Shown: positions 1-7,919 of the stretch, piece after piece | How positions within the stretch are numbered: position 1 is the first letter of the stretch | Layout: the number at the start of each line of letters is the position of its first letter | Source: Methylobacterium sp. PvR107 | GTDB lineage: Bacteria; Pseudomonadota; Alphaproteobacteria; Rhizobiales; Beijerinckiaceae | Direction: 5' to 3' | Assembly (NCBI RefSeq): GCF_017833295.1 | Contig: NZ_JAFIBW010000001.1 | Coordinates: 2,108,001 to 2,172,000 of the forward strand | Length of the DNA stretch: 64,000 nucleotides | Translations under genes and position numbers: made by a program | Notes under the pieces: generated by a model | Databases searched by the model: none | Told to the model about the DNA's origin: nothing | What the model saw: the letters and a program-made list of their open reading frames with translations, nothing else

Positions 1-721
1 AGATCTGGAAGGTGAAGCCCAGCGTCGCCTGCCAAGCCTCGACGACCGTGACGGCCTTCCCGGCGGCGGCCGCCTGGAACACCGGATTCACGTAGTCCGC
101 GAGCGGATCGCCGAGGAACACCTTCTTGGCCAGGCCCACCGTGAGCAGCATCAGGCCGCGGGCGAAGCGCTCGGCGGCGTCGGGCCGCGCGTAGGGGGCC
201 TCGTCGAACTGGTGCATGATCTCGCTCCAGCGCACGAGCGGGCCGGCGAGAACCTGCGGGAAGAACGCGATGTAGAGGGCGTATTTCACCAGCCCGAAGG
301 CCGGCGCCCGGCCGGCCCGCAGGTCGGCGAGGTACATGATGTGATGGAAGGTGAAGAACGAGATGCCCAGCGGCAGAGCCAGGCCGAGGCGCTGGGCCCC
401 GAGCCCGGGGATCAGGTTGGCGAGGTCGGCCAAGAAGTCGAGGTACTTGAACACCCCGAGGAGCGCGAGGTTGGCGGCGATGGCGGCCGGGATCAGCCAG
501 CGCCCGGGCCACCGGCGATAGATTCGGGCCACGCACCAGTTCGCCAGGATCGAGCCGGCGAGCAGCGGCACGAAGCGCACGTCCCACCAGCCATAGAAGA
601 CGAAGGACAGGCCGACGAGGAGCGGCAGCCGCCACGTGGGCGCGGCGCGCGCCACGAGCCCGTGCAGGATCAGGGCAGCCGGCAGGAAGGCGAGGAGGAA
701 GACGAAGGAGTTGAACAGCAT
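1..721 (-). CDS. MBOAT family O-acyltransferase (N-terminal part)
   Basis: A membrane-bound O-acyltransferase of the AlgI/DltB type, which in this family transfers acyl groups to polysaccharides or other acceptors at the membrane. The start ATG is at 719-721; the gene runs off the left edge, leaving about 240 residues. The visible part has a hydrophobic N-terminus (MLFNSFVFLLAFLPAAL), several further membrane segments, and two stretches typical of the family: LPLGISFFTFHHIMYLADL and FFPQVLAGPLVRW. The catalytic histidine lies in the missing C-terminal half. A partner SGNH/AlgJ-like protein is often adjacent, but any such gene would be outside the window. The acceptor cannot be told from this fragment. 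Confidence 0.85.
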   Translation of the reverse strand, partial: MLFNSFVFLLAFLPAALILHGLVARAAPTWRLPLLVGLSFVFYGWWDVRFVPLLAGSILANWCVARIYRRWPGRWLIPAAIAANLALLGVFKYLDFLADLANLIPGLGAQRLGLALPLGISFFTFHHIMYLADLRAGRAPAFGLVKYALYIAFFPQVLAGPLVRWSEIMHQFDEAPYARPDAAERFARGLMLLTVGLAKKVFLGDPLADYVNPVFQAAAAGKAVTVVEAWQATLGFTFQI

Positions 722-902
722 CGGGCGAGGCGGCGCGGAGGAGCCCGGATGGGCCGCCGTTGTCTCCGAGCGGAAGGGACCGCCTTGTCGAGGATCAGGG
801 GCGGCCCGTCAATCGCCGGCCGACGCGCGGCGCTCGGTCGTGCCCGACGTCCCGCCGCGACCGATCATCCGGCCGGCCGCGGCGGATCCTGATGCGGGGC
901 GC

Positions 903-1313
903 TTACGTCGGCGCCGGGACCGGTGTCGCCAGCGGCTTGCCCTTCTGCACCGTGAAGGTGACGAACAGCTTGCTCGCCTGCGGTCCGTTCTTCAGCGTGT
1001 GCGGCGTTTCCGGCGAAGTCACCCAGGAGCTGCCGGGCTTGATCTGCTGCATCTCCGTGTCCTTGACGCGGAACTCGCCGATGCCTTCCAGCACGTAGCC
1101 CGCCTCGGTGCCGGGATGGGTGTGCCAGTCGATGAGGAAGTTCGGCTCGACATCGACGATGACTTGAAGCGTCTCGTAACCCTGCGTCGGGCCATCGATA
1201 CGGGACGTAATCGTCCGTTTTATTCCGCTCGGCGCCTGTGCCGATGCGTCTTCCGCCACGAGGCCGATCGCTGCGCAAAGCGCACAACCGGTGAACATCC
1301 GCCTGGTCAACAT
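903..1313 (-). CDS. Exported cupin-domain protein
   Basis: A 136-residue protein with an N-terminal export signal (MLTRRMFTGCALCAAIGLVA, probable cleavage after the ASA near residue 25) and a single cupin barrel. The metal-binding pattern is clear: H64 and H66 in WHTHPGTE, E70 in the same motif, and H105 in SPETPHTLKNG. Small periplasmic cupins of this kind are mostly uncharacterised; some are quercetinase-like or stress-related. It sits 181 bases beyond the start of the MBOAT gene on the same strand, with no evidence of shared function. A 232-base, comparatively AT-rich gap separates it from the Hsp70 gene upstream and must hold its promoter. Confidence 0.8.
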   Translation of the reverse strand: MLTRRMFTGCALCAAIGLVAEDASAQAPSGIKRTITSRIDGPTQGYETLQVIVDVEPNFLIDWHTHPGTEAGYVLEGIGEFRVKDTEMQQIKPGSSWVTSPETPHTLKNGPQASKLFVTFTVQKGKPLATPVPAPT

Positions 1314-1545
1314 GCGCTTTCTCCCCTCGTGCCCGACACGGCCCTATTGGGCCCGGTCAGGTCGACAGATCACCCATCACAACTCGCACATACTCTTCGA
1401 CAGAATTCATTACGATCCGATTTCATCTCGGTCGACAGTCTATCGACTGCACGTACAGTTGTAAGCGCAATCGTTCTTTCTGACAATGCAGGTGATTATC
1501 TAAAATCAAGACTCGTTGCAGACGCCGCATCATCGGCGCTGCGGC

Positions 1546-2793
1546 TCACGCGCTGCGCCGGGCCGCCTCGATGGTCAGGCCGAGCCCCACCGAACCAAAC
1601 GTGTCGCCCTCGACGACGCGCGCGGTCGGCAGGGCGCCGGTCAGCGCGGCGCGCAGGTGCGGCAGGCCGGTGGAGCCGCCGGTGAGGAACAGGGCGTCGA
1701 TCCGCTCCCGCGACAGTTCGGCCTGAGTCAGGCATCGGTCGATGCGCGCCGCTACGGCGCGGGCGAGGTCGCCGGTCTGCGCCGACAAGGTCGCGCGATC
1801 GACCGGCGTCGCCAAGCCGCGCTCCACGAAGCCGAGATCGAGCACCGCCGCGTCGCGCTCGGAGGCCGCGATCTTCGCGCCCTCGACCAGACCCGCGAGG
1901 GCATGCCCGCGCTCGCCTTCGACGACCTCGCGCAGCCGCCCGACGAGGTCGGGCCTGGCGCAGTCGCGGATCACCTCGTCGATCTCCCGCAGGGTCCTGG
2001 CATTGTAGAGGCGGTTGATCGCCGACCACGTGGCGAGATCGTGGAAATAGGCGTTCGGCACGGCGAGATCGCCCCGGCGCATCGGGCTGCCGAGGCCGAG
2101 CAGCGGCATGACCGTACCGAGGCTGAGCTGCCGGTCGAAGTCGGTTCCGCCGATGCGCACGCCGTCATTGGCCAGGATGTCGCCGGCCCGGTCCGGGCGC
2201 CCCCGCCGCTCGGGCGACAGGCGAACGATCGAGAAGTCCGACGTGCCGCCGCCGATATCGGCCACCAGCGCGATCTCCTCGGACCGGACCTGCCGCTCGT
2301 AATCGAGCGCCGCGGCGATCGGCTCGTACTGGAACGCGACCTCCCGGAAACCGACGTCGCGGGCGATCTCGCGGAGCGTATCCTCGGCACGCCGGTCAGC
2401 CTCCGGATCGCCGTCGACGAAATGGACCGGCCGGCCGTGGACCACGGTGTCGAGGACATCGCCGCAGGCCGCCTCGGCCCGGGCCTTCACCGCCGTGAGA
2501 TAGCGGGCGATCACGTCGCGCAGGCGCAGGCGCTGCCGCCCGACCGGTGTCGCCTCCTCCATGAGCGGCGTGCCGAGCACCGATTTCAGGCCGCGCATCA
2601 GCCGCCCCGACCGGCCCTCGACATAGGCCGCCGTGGCCGCCCGGCCGATCACCGGGTCGCGGCCGAGTTCGAAGAAGATCGCGCTCGGGATCGTCCGGTG
2701 CGCCTCCTCCAGCGGGAGCAGGGTCGGTCCGTCCGGACCATTGTGGCCGAGCGTGGTGTTCGACGTGCCGAAATCGAGGCCGCAGGCCGCCAT
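1546..2793 (-). CDS. Hsp70-family protein, YegD-like
   Basis: A 415-residue ATPase of the Hsp70/actin superfamily. It has the first phosphate loop near the N-terminus (GLDFGTSNTTLG), the second phosphate motif (VADIGGGTSDFSIVRL) and the adenosine motif near the C-terminus (FLTGGSTGLPHL). There is essentially no substrate-binding domain or lid, so it resembles YegD rather than DnaK. An upstream in-frame ATG at 2916 exists, but homology begins at MAACGLDFG, so the start at 2793 is preferred. It is divergent from the HerA-like ATPase gene, with about 155 bases between the starts. YegD-type proteins have no settled client or function. Confidence 0.85.
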   Translation of the reverse strand: MAACGLDFGTSNTTLGHNGPDGPTLLPLEEAHRTIPSAIFFELGRDPVIGRAATAAYVEGRSGRLMRGLKSVLGTPLMEEATPVGRQRLRLRDVIARYLTAVKARAEAACGDVLDTVVHGRPVHFVDGDPEADRRAEDTLREIARDVGFREVAFQYEPIAAALDYERQVRSEEIALVADIGGGTSDFSIVRLSPERRGRPDRAGDILANDGVRIGGTDFDRQLSLGTVMPLLGLGSPMRRGDLAVPNAYFHDLATWSAINRLYNARTLREIDEVIRDCARPDLVGRLREVVEGERGHALAGLVEGAKIAASERDAAVLDLGFVERGLATPVDRATLSAQTGDLARAVAARIDRCLTQAELSRERIDALFLTGGSTGLPHLRAALTGALPTARVVEGDTFGSVGLGLTIEAARRSA

Positions 2794-2948
2794 CGTGTCG
2801 TGGGTCCGGATTTTCGCAGGGAGGGGCGTGGCCCTACAGGGCCGGAGCGCCCGGGTCCAGGCCGGCAGAGCGTGGCCGGCATGGCGGGAAGCGTGGACAG
2901 CTGTCCGGCGCGCCACCCGGAGCCGCCGCCGGCATGCTATGAGGCGCC

Positions 2949-4445
2949 ATGCGTTCCGACATCGACCTCGGCCTGACCGGCGAGCGCCCCGCGCTCCTCG
3001 ACCTCACCGAACTGCTCGCCACGCGGCTCCTGGTCCAGGGCAATTCGGGCTCCGGCAAGTCGCACCTGCTGCGGCGGCTCCTTGAGCAGAGCGCCGGGCT
3101 CGTGCAGCAGGCGATCATCGATCCGGAGGGCGATTTCGCGAGCCTCGCCGACCGCTACGGCCACGTGGTCGTGGAGGCCGATGGCGACGATGTCGCCCTG
3201 CAGCGGATCGCCGCCCGGGTGCGCACCCATCGTGTCTCGGTGGTGCTGTCGCTGGAAAATCTCGATGCCGACGGGCAGATGCGGGCGGCCGCCGCCTTCC
3301 TGGGCGGCCTGTTCGACGCCGACCGCGACCATTGGTATCCGATGCTGGTGGCGGTGGACGAGGCGCAGCTCTTCGCGCCCGCGGCCGCCGGCGAGGTTTC
3401 GGACGAGGCGCGGCGCCTGTCGCTCGGCGCCATGACCAACCTGATGTGCCGCGGCCGCAAGCGCGGGCTGGCCGGGATCATCGCGACGCAGCGGCTCGCC
3501 AAGCTCGCCAAGAACGTCGCGGCCGAGGCGTCGAACTTCCTGATGGGCCGGACCTTCCTCGACATCGACATGGCCCGCGCCGCCGACCTCCTCGGCCTGG
3601 AGCGCCGCCAGGCCGAGACGTTCCGCGACCTGCCGCGCGGACATTTCGTGGCGCTCGGGCCGGCCCTGTCGCGTCGCCCCCTCACCATCGCGGTCGGCCC
3701 GACACAGACCGTGAGCCGAAGCTCCTCACCGGTGCTGGTTCCCCTTCCCGATCCAACGGAGGACGCCCGCGCGCTCATCCTCACGGCCAGTCCGGCGGAG
3801 ATCGCGATTCCGCTGGTGCCCCGTCCGAAGCCAAGGCCGATGCCGGCCCCGGATGTGCTAGTTCAGCTCGCGAATTACCGGCCGCCGGCGCCCGCGGAGG
3901 AGCCGGAGGAAGAACCGATGGATCCGGAGGCCCGCCAGGCGGCGCTGGCCGAGGTGCTCGCCTCAGTCCTGGCGGATGCCGATGCGGCCGCCTGCACGCC
4001 CGCCACCCTCTATCAGGACTTCACGGTCCGCTGCCGCATCCGGCGCCTGCGCGGCGACACGATGGGGCTGCCCGAGTTCAAGCGGCGGCTCGCGGTGGCG
4101 CGGGCGGAGGCCGGGGGGGCGGTGACGGACAATTCCGGCTGGGAGCGGGCGCAGGAGATCGCCGCGGGCCTGCCGGACGATCTCGCCGGGCTGTTCCTGG
4201 TGGTCGCCCGGGCGGCGATCGAGGGGGCGCCCTGCCCGACCGACGCGATGCTGGCCGAGGCCTACGGCACCAGCTCCGGTGGACGCGCCCGGCGGATGCT
4301 CGCCTATCTGGAAGAGCGCGGCGCGATCATCACGCGGAAAGACCTGCGCGGCGCGCCGATCATCGCGGTGCCGGATCTCGGCGTGGAGACGGGGCCGGGT
4401 GAGCCGCAGATGCTGCCGACCGGCCCGAAACGCCGGGCGGTTTAG
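2949..4445 (+). CDS. HerA/DUF87-type ATP-binding protein
   Basis: A 498-residue P-loop ATPase. The Walker A motif GNSGSGKS is at residues 31-38, and a Walker B-like strand with DEAQLFAP is near residue 140. The arrangement, with an early P-loop and an IATQRLAKLAKNVAAEASNF segment, resembles HerA/FtsK-like DNA translocases of the DUF87/DUF853 group. Residues from about 330 onward look like a separate C-terminal region with helix-turn-helix-like stretches (CPTDAMLAEAYGTSSGGRARRML). No NurA-like nuclease neighbour is present, so a classical HerA-NurA end-resection pair is not supported. The real role is unknown. Confidence 0.75.
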   Translation: MRSDIDLGLTGERPALLDLTELLATRLLVQGNSGSGKSHLLRRLLEQSAGLVQQAIIDPEGDFASLADRYGHVVVEADGDDVALQRIAARVRTHRVSVVLSLENLDADGQMRAAAAFLGGLFDADRDHWYPMLVAVDEAQLFAPAAAGEVSDEARRLSLGAMTNLMCRGRKRGLAGIIATQRLAKLAKNVAAEASNFLMGRTFLDIDMARAADLLGLERRQAETFRDLPRGHFVALGPALSRRPLTIAVGPTQTVSRSSSPVLVPLPDPTEDARALILTASPAEIAIPLVPRPKPRPMPAPDVLVQLANYRPPAPAEEPEEEPMDPEARQAALAEVLASVLADADAAACTPATLYQDFTVRCRIRRLRGDTMGLPEFKRRLAVARAEAGGAVTDNSGWERAQEIAAGLPDDLAGLFLVVARAAIEGAPCPTDAMLAEAYGTSSGGRARRMLAYLEERGAIITRKDLRGAPIIAVPDLGVETGPGEPQMLPTGPKRRAV

Positions 4446-4462
4446 TGCGTGGCGAATCGGCC

Positions 4463-4553
4463 CGTCATCGCGAGCGCAGCAAAGCGACCCATGGCGGCGC
4501 GCGGCCGGTCAGCGTGGCGCTTCCCTGGATTGCTTCGCTGCGCTCGCAAAGAC
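4463..4553. repeat. Dispersed imperfect palindrome, copy A
   Basis: An inverted-repeat element whose ends read roughly CGTCATCGCGAGCG and CTGCGCTCGCAAAGACG, with an inner GCAAAGCGACC / TGGATTGCTTCGC pair. It fills most of the gap between the convergent HerA-like and fliX genes. Five relatives occur in this window. It probably forms a strong hairpin in either transcript. Confidence 0.75.
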
Positions 4554-4569
4554 GCGAGCGGCAACGCGG

Positions 4570-4998
4570 TCAGGCGCCCCGGGCGACTTCCAGTTTGGCA
4601 AGCTCCACCGCTGCCCGGAGCTCGATCTCGGCCATGAGCCCGTCGAGGCGCGGATCGCCCGAAAGGCCTCCGCGCTCATTGAGCCGGCCCGCGATGGTCC
4701 GGAGTTCATGGGTGGCGACCCGGCCGCCCAGGATGGCGGCCTTCAGCCGGTCGAGGCCGTCGAGGAGGTCCTGACCGCGCTTGGCCGAGCGACGGCGCCG
4801 CTCCTGCGGGGTCTCGCTCTCGGCCTGGAGGAGCAGGACCGCGTCGAGCCCCGCCAGCGTGGCCGCTGCCGCGGGGGCGCTAGCGCTCGCGGCGGAACCG
4901 GGCGCGGCGCCGAGGCTGAAGCCTCCTCCGCCCTCTGGCCGCCGGGTGGCCGCGACGCCGCCCGCGCTCTGGATCGGCTGGCGAGTCTCGACGCGCAT
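4570..4998 (-). CDS. fliX: Flagellar assembly regulator FliX
   Basis: A 142-residue protein matching FliX of Caulobacter and relatives: an N-terminal MRVETRQPIQSAGGVAATRR stretch, a low-complexity Ala/Gly linker, and a C-terminal helical domain (RRRSAKRGQDLLDGLDRLKAAIL). In Caulobacter, FliX couples basal-body assembly to the sigma-54 activator FlbD, so that late flagellar genes are expressed only when the early structure is built. It is divergent from flgI, as in other alphaproteobacteria. A sigma-54-like sequence lies about 100 bases upstream. Confidence 0.88.
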   Translation of the reverse strand: MRVETRQPIQSAGGVAATRRPEGGGGFSLGAAPGSAASASAPAAAATLAGLDAVLLLQAESETPQERRRRSAKRGQDLLDGLDRLKAAILGGRVATHELRTIAGRLNERGGLSGDPRLDGLMAEIELRAAVELAKLEVARGA

Positions 4999-5097
4999 GA
5001 TCCCGTTCGCGTTGCTTCAAGCGCCCCTGCGCAGCACCAGTAAGTCGGCCCGCAGGGTTAAGCGCGGGTAAACGGCCCGGCAGAAGCTGCCGGGTGG

Positions 5098-5112
5098 GCA
5101 GCTTCCGTGCCG
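5098..5112 (-). promoter_or_regulatory. Possible sigma-54 promoter of fliX
   Basis: On the minus strand the sequence reads CGGCACGGAAGCTGC. Its GG and GC are 12 bases apart, as required for -24/-12 promoters, with one mismatch in each half to TGGCACG-N4-TTGC. The predicted start of transcription is about 90 bases before the fliX ATG. Confidence 0.4.
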
Positions 5113-5185
5113 GCCCCGCGCGACGGCGCGCCCGGCGGCCCAGGGATAAAGCTCAGTCTTTCAAGGGCTTGCCGTTTCAGGCTGG

Positions 5186-5202
5186 TTGGCACGGCCCTGG
5201 CA
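5186..5202 (+). promoter_or_regulatory. Probable sigma-54 promoter of flgI
   Basis: The sequence TTGGCACGGCCCTGGCA matches the -24/-12 consensus (TTGGCACG-N4-TTGCA) with one mismatch, and GG and GC are correctly 12 bases apart. Transcription would begin near 5213, about 27 bases before the flgI ATG. Control of flgI by sigma-54 would fit the adjacent fliX. Confidence 0.55.
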
Positions 5203-5239
5203 GGATGGCGGCAGGTCCGTTCACCCTCGAATTGCCGGC

Positions 5240-6376
5240 ATGCGCCCGAGTCCCGCGTTCAGTCTTCTTCGATCCCTGCTCGGTGCCCTGACCGGTGCGC
5301 TGCTCCTCGTCGCGCTGTCCGGCCCGGCGCTCGCCCTGTCGCGGGTCAAGGATCTCGCCTCCATCGAGGGCGTGCGCCAGAACCAGCTCGTCGGCTACGG
5401 GATCGTGGTCGGCCTCAACGGCACCGGCGACACGCTGAACAACATCCCGTTCACCAAGCAGTCGCTCCAGGCGATGCTGGAGCGCCTCGGCGTCAACACC
5501 CGCGGTGCGACGATGCGCACGCAGAACCTCGCCGCCGTGATGGTGACGGCCAATCTCCCGCCCTTCGCCGCGCAGGGCTCGCGCATCGACGTGACCGTCT
5601 CGTCGCTGGGCGACGCGAAGTCTCTCCAGGGCGGCACGCTCCTGGTGACCCCGCTGCTCGGCGCCGACGGCGAGGTCTATGCCCTGGCTCAGGGCTCGGT
5701 GGCGATCGCCGGTTTCTCGGCGGAGGGCGACGCCGCCAAGATCACCCGGGGCGTGCCGACCAACGGCCGGATCTCCAACGGCGCCAATATCGAGCGCGAG
5801 ATCGCGTTCAAGCTGAACGATGCCCGCTCGCTGCGCCTGTCCCTGCGCAATCCCGACTTCACCACATCGAAGCGGATCGCCGCCGCGATCAACGACTTCA
5901 TGGGCGCCGATACGGCCGAGCCCACGGATCCGGCAACCGTCACGATCCAGATCCCGGCGCGCTACAACGGCAACATGATCCGGCTGATCACCGAGGTGGA
6001 GCAGCTCAAGGTCGAGCCCGACCAGACGGCCCGGGTCATTGTCGACGAGCGCTCCGGCATCATCGTGATGGGCCGCGACGTGCGCGTCTCCACGGTCGCC
6101 ATCGCGCAGGGCAACCTCACGGTCACCATCACCGAGCAGCCGCAGGTCAGCCAGCCGGCGCCGCTGTCCAACGGCCGGACCGTGGTGGTGCCGCGCACCG
6201 GCCTGAAGGTCGATACCGGCGAAGGCAACAAGCTCGCCCTCGTCAAGGAAGGCGTCAGCCTGCGCGAGCTGGTGGACGGCCTCAACGCCCTGGGGGTCGG
6301 CCCGCGGGACCTGATCTCGATCCTCCAGGCGATCAAGACGGCGGGCGCCCTGCAGGCCGATATCGAGCTGATGTGA
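5240..6376 (+). CDS. flgI: Flagellar P-ring protein FlgI
   Basis: A 378-residue periplasmic protein that polymerises into the P ring around the flagellar rod. It has a signal peptide (hydrophobic stretch LLGALTGALLLVALSGPALA), then the family hallmarks RVKDLASIEGVRQNQLVGYG, VGLNGTGD and a C-terminal ending in LQADIELM. Upstream in-frame codons extend to 5186, but the ATG at 5240 gives the normal signal peptide and lies just after the predicted sigma-54 promoter. It leads a three-gene block with flgJ and an FlgN-like gene. Confidence 0.96.
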   Translation: MRPSPAFSLLRSLLGALTGALLLVALSGPALALSRVKDLASIEGVRQNQLVGYGIVVGLNGTGDTLNNIPFTKQSLQAMLERLGVNTRGATMRTQNLAAVMVTANLPPFAAQGSRIDVTVSSLGDAKSLQGGTLLVTPLLGADGEVYALAQGSVAIAGFSAEGDAAKITRGVPTNGRISNGANIEREIAFKLNDARSLRLSLRNPDFTTSKRIAAAINDFMGADTAEPTDPATVTIQIPARYNGNMIRLITEVEQLKVEPDQTARVIVDERSGIIVMGRDVRVSTVAIAQGNLTVTITEQPQVSQPAPLSNGRTVVVPRTGLKVDTGEGNKLALVKEGVSLRELVDGLNALGVGPRDLISILQAIKTAGALQADIELM

Positions 6377-6401
6377 TCTAACGGAACGGGAGGGTCGAAC
6401 C

Positions 6402-6761
6402 ATGCTGCAGCTTGCCACGTTCGCGGCCAATGCCGCCGCCGGCGTCGGGACCTCGGCCTCCGCCGGCGCGGCCGACGGCCTCGTCAAGACCGCCAACACG
6501 GCCAAGGCCTGGAAGACCGCGACCGAATTCGAATCGATGTTCCTCGAGAGCAGCCTCGACCGGCTGACCCAATCGGAGGGGACCGACGGCCCGCTCGGCG
6601 AGAACGGCACCGGCGGCGGCGTCTACCGCTCGATGTTGACCAAGGAATACGCGGGACAGATCGTGAAGAGCGGCGGCGTCGGCATCGCCGCCTCGATCTT
6701 TCGTGAGATCATGAAGCTGCAGGGCGCGACGAGCGAGGGAGCGAGCAATGCAAAGGGCTGA
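6402..6761 (+). CDS. flgJ: Flagellar rod-binding protein, FlgJ N-terminal domain only
   Basis: A 119-residue protein corresponding to the N-terminal rod-assembly domain of FlgJ. Recognisable features are EFESMFLESSLDRLTQS and the GGGVYRSMLTKEYAGQIVKSGGVGIA segment. The muramidase domain of enteric FlgJ is absent, which is normal in alphaproteobacteria (CheL-like form). It starts 26 bases after flgI behind a GGGAGGG ribosome-binding site and overlaps the next gene by 14 bases, indicating translational coupling. Confidence 0.88.
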   Translation: MLQLATFAANAAAGVGTSASAGAADGLVKTANTAKAWKTATEFESMFLESSLDRLTQSEGTDGPLGENGTGGGVYRSMLTKEYAGQIVKSGGVGIAASIFREIMKLQGATSEGASNAKG

Positions 6762-7221
6762 ACCGCTGCGCGTCGCGGACCGCGTGACCGCCGAGGCGCT
6801 CGTCGCGGGCGTGCTCGGCAACATGGCCGCGCTGGAGAGCGTGCTCGCCGACGAGGCAGCGCATGTCCGGGCCGGGCGTCTGCGGGAGGGCATGGTGGCG
6901 GCCGAACCGAAGGCGGCCCTCGCCGCCGCCTACATGCAGGGCCTGGAGGTCGCCAAGGCGAACGCCGTCGCGCTGAAGCGTTTCCATCCCGACGGGGTCG
7001 AGATGCTGCGGGCGGCGCATCGCCGCTTCACCGTGGCGGTGGAAGCGAACCAGACGGTCCTGGCCAGCGCCAAGACCGTCTCGGAGGGGCTGATCAAATC
7101 GCTCGCGGAGGAGATCGGGCGCGCGCAGATGCCGACGGGCTACGGCCGCCAGGCTCCGGCACCATCCCCGTACGGCCGCGGCGTGCGCAGCGGCCCGCTG
7201 GTCCTGTCGCGGAGCCTCTAG
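6748..7221 (+). CDS. FlgN/FlbY-like flagellar protein
   Basis: A 157-residue, mostly helical protein. Its length, helical pattern (VLGNMAALESVLADEAAHVRAGRLREGMVAAEPKAA in outline) and position directly after flgJ fit the FlgN/FlbY family, whose members act as export chaperones for the hook-filament junction proteins FlgK and FlgL. Those two proteins are encoded just downstream on the other strand. The last 30 residues are rich in Pro, Gly and Arg. Family assignment rests mainly on context and helical pattern, as sequence conservation in this family is low. Confidence 0.6.
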   Translation: MQRAEPLRVADRVTAEALVAGVLGNMAALESVLADEAAHVRAGRLREGMVAAEPKAALAAAYMQGLEVAKANAVALKRFHPDGVEMLRAAHRRFTVAVEANQTVLASAKTVSEGLIKSLAEEIGRAQMPTGYGRQAPAPSPYGRGVRSGPLVLSRSL

Positions 7222-7229
7222 GCACCGCT

Positions 7230-7550
7230 TCAGCGGCGGCCGTTGCCGATCCGCACGTAGGTCCGCACCTCGCCGAGATCCGTGTCGGCCCGGTTGTCGA
7301 TGGCGAGGCGGCCCGCGGCGACCGGGGCTGCCGCAACCCCGTGCCCGGCGCGCATGTCCATTCCGGCGGTGACGCGTCCGGAGATGCGGACGCAGCTGTC
7401 GCTGCCCGGCATGCGGACGAAGCCCGGCCCTTTCGACGGACACGGCATCAGGCCCGGCGTGACGGGCGCCTTCTGCAGATCGACGGCCAGGGCTGGACCC
7501 GCGACAACCAGCGCCGCAAGGGCCGCGATCGGCGGAAGCAGCCTGCCCAT
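7230..7550 (-). CDS. Short porin-like exported protein
   Basis: A 106-residue protein with a clean signal peptide (MGRLLPPIAALAALVVAGPALA). It is followed by a segment resembling the N-terminus of alphaproteobacterial porins: a PCPSKGPGFVRMPGSDSCVRI stretch with two cysteines, then SGRVTAGMDMR. Full porins of this family are about 400-550 residues, so only the first strands are present. It could be a stable small protein or a truncated porin. The start ATG at 7550 overlaps the end of the small gene upstream by almost nothing (TGAGATG), implying co-transcription. Confidence 0.6.
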   Translation of the reverse strand: MGRLLPPIAALAALVVAGPALAVDLQKAPVTPGLMPCPSKGPGFVRMPGSDSCVRISGRVTAGMDMRAGHGVAAAPVAAGRLAIDNRADTDLGEVRTYVRIGNGRR

Positions 7551-7551
7551 C

Positions 7552-7728
7552 TCAGGCGGCCCGTCGGGCGAGATCGCGCAGGCGGATCTCCAGAGCGACG
7601 GTGCAAGTATCGGGATGGCCGCAGCCGGCGCGGTACGCATCGACCGCCTGCTCGGCCATGACGACCGCGCCGATCCGTTGCGCAAGACCGAGACGGCGGA
7701 CGGACTCGACGGGCGCGGATAGCGACAC
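7552..7728 (-). CDS. Small protein of unknown function (58 aa)
   Basis: An open frame of 58 codons with a GTG start, preceded by a good GAGGAG ribosome-binding site. The product (begins VSLSAPVESVRRLGLAQRIG) has two cysteines, in AGCGHPDTCTVALEI, and a basic C-terminal helix. The stop lies one base before the ATG of the porin-like gene, so the two probably form a small operon. I do not recognise the family. The ribosome-binding site and tight junction are the only support for it being real. Confidence 0.45.
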   Translation of the reverse strand: MSLSAPVESVRRLGLAQRIGAVVMAEQAVDAYRAGCGHPDTCTVALEIRLRDLARRAA

Positions 7729-7868
7729 GCGGGCCTCTCCTCGTTGGAACGACGGCTAGGATGCACGTCCGCACCCCGCGGTTCAATCCGGGAAAACGGC
7801 AACGCTGTGATCGGGATGGTGGATCCAGAACCGGCGCGCGACAGGCGGATGCGCGTCGTCCCACGATG

Positions 7869-7908
7869 CCCGGGCGGCCTCGGATTGTCGGCGCCGAGGC
7901 CGCCCGGG
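7869..7908 (-). terminator. Strong hairpin after flgL
   Basis: A perfect 15-bp stem (CCCGGGCGGCCTCGG with its complement at 7894-7908) and a 10-base loop begin 11 bases beyond the flgL stop. There is no T-run, so it is a hairpin terminator or mRNA 3'-end stabiliser rather than a textbook intrinsic terminator. Confidence 0.6.
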
Positions 7909-7919
7909 AAAGGCCGACC

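Noticed and set aside
2949..4445. HerA-NurA or HerA-DUF defence or repair pair
   Set aside because: The neighbours are an Hsp70-like gene and fliX; no nuclease gene is linked.
6402..6761. Truncated flgJ missing its muramidase domain
   Set aside because: Short FlgJ-type rod-binding proteins are normal in alphaproteobacteria.
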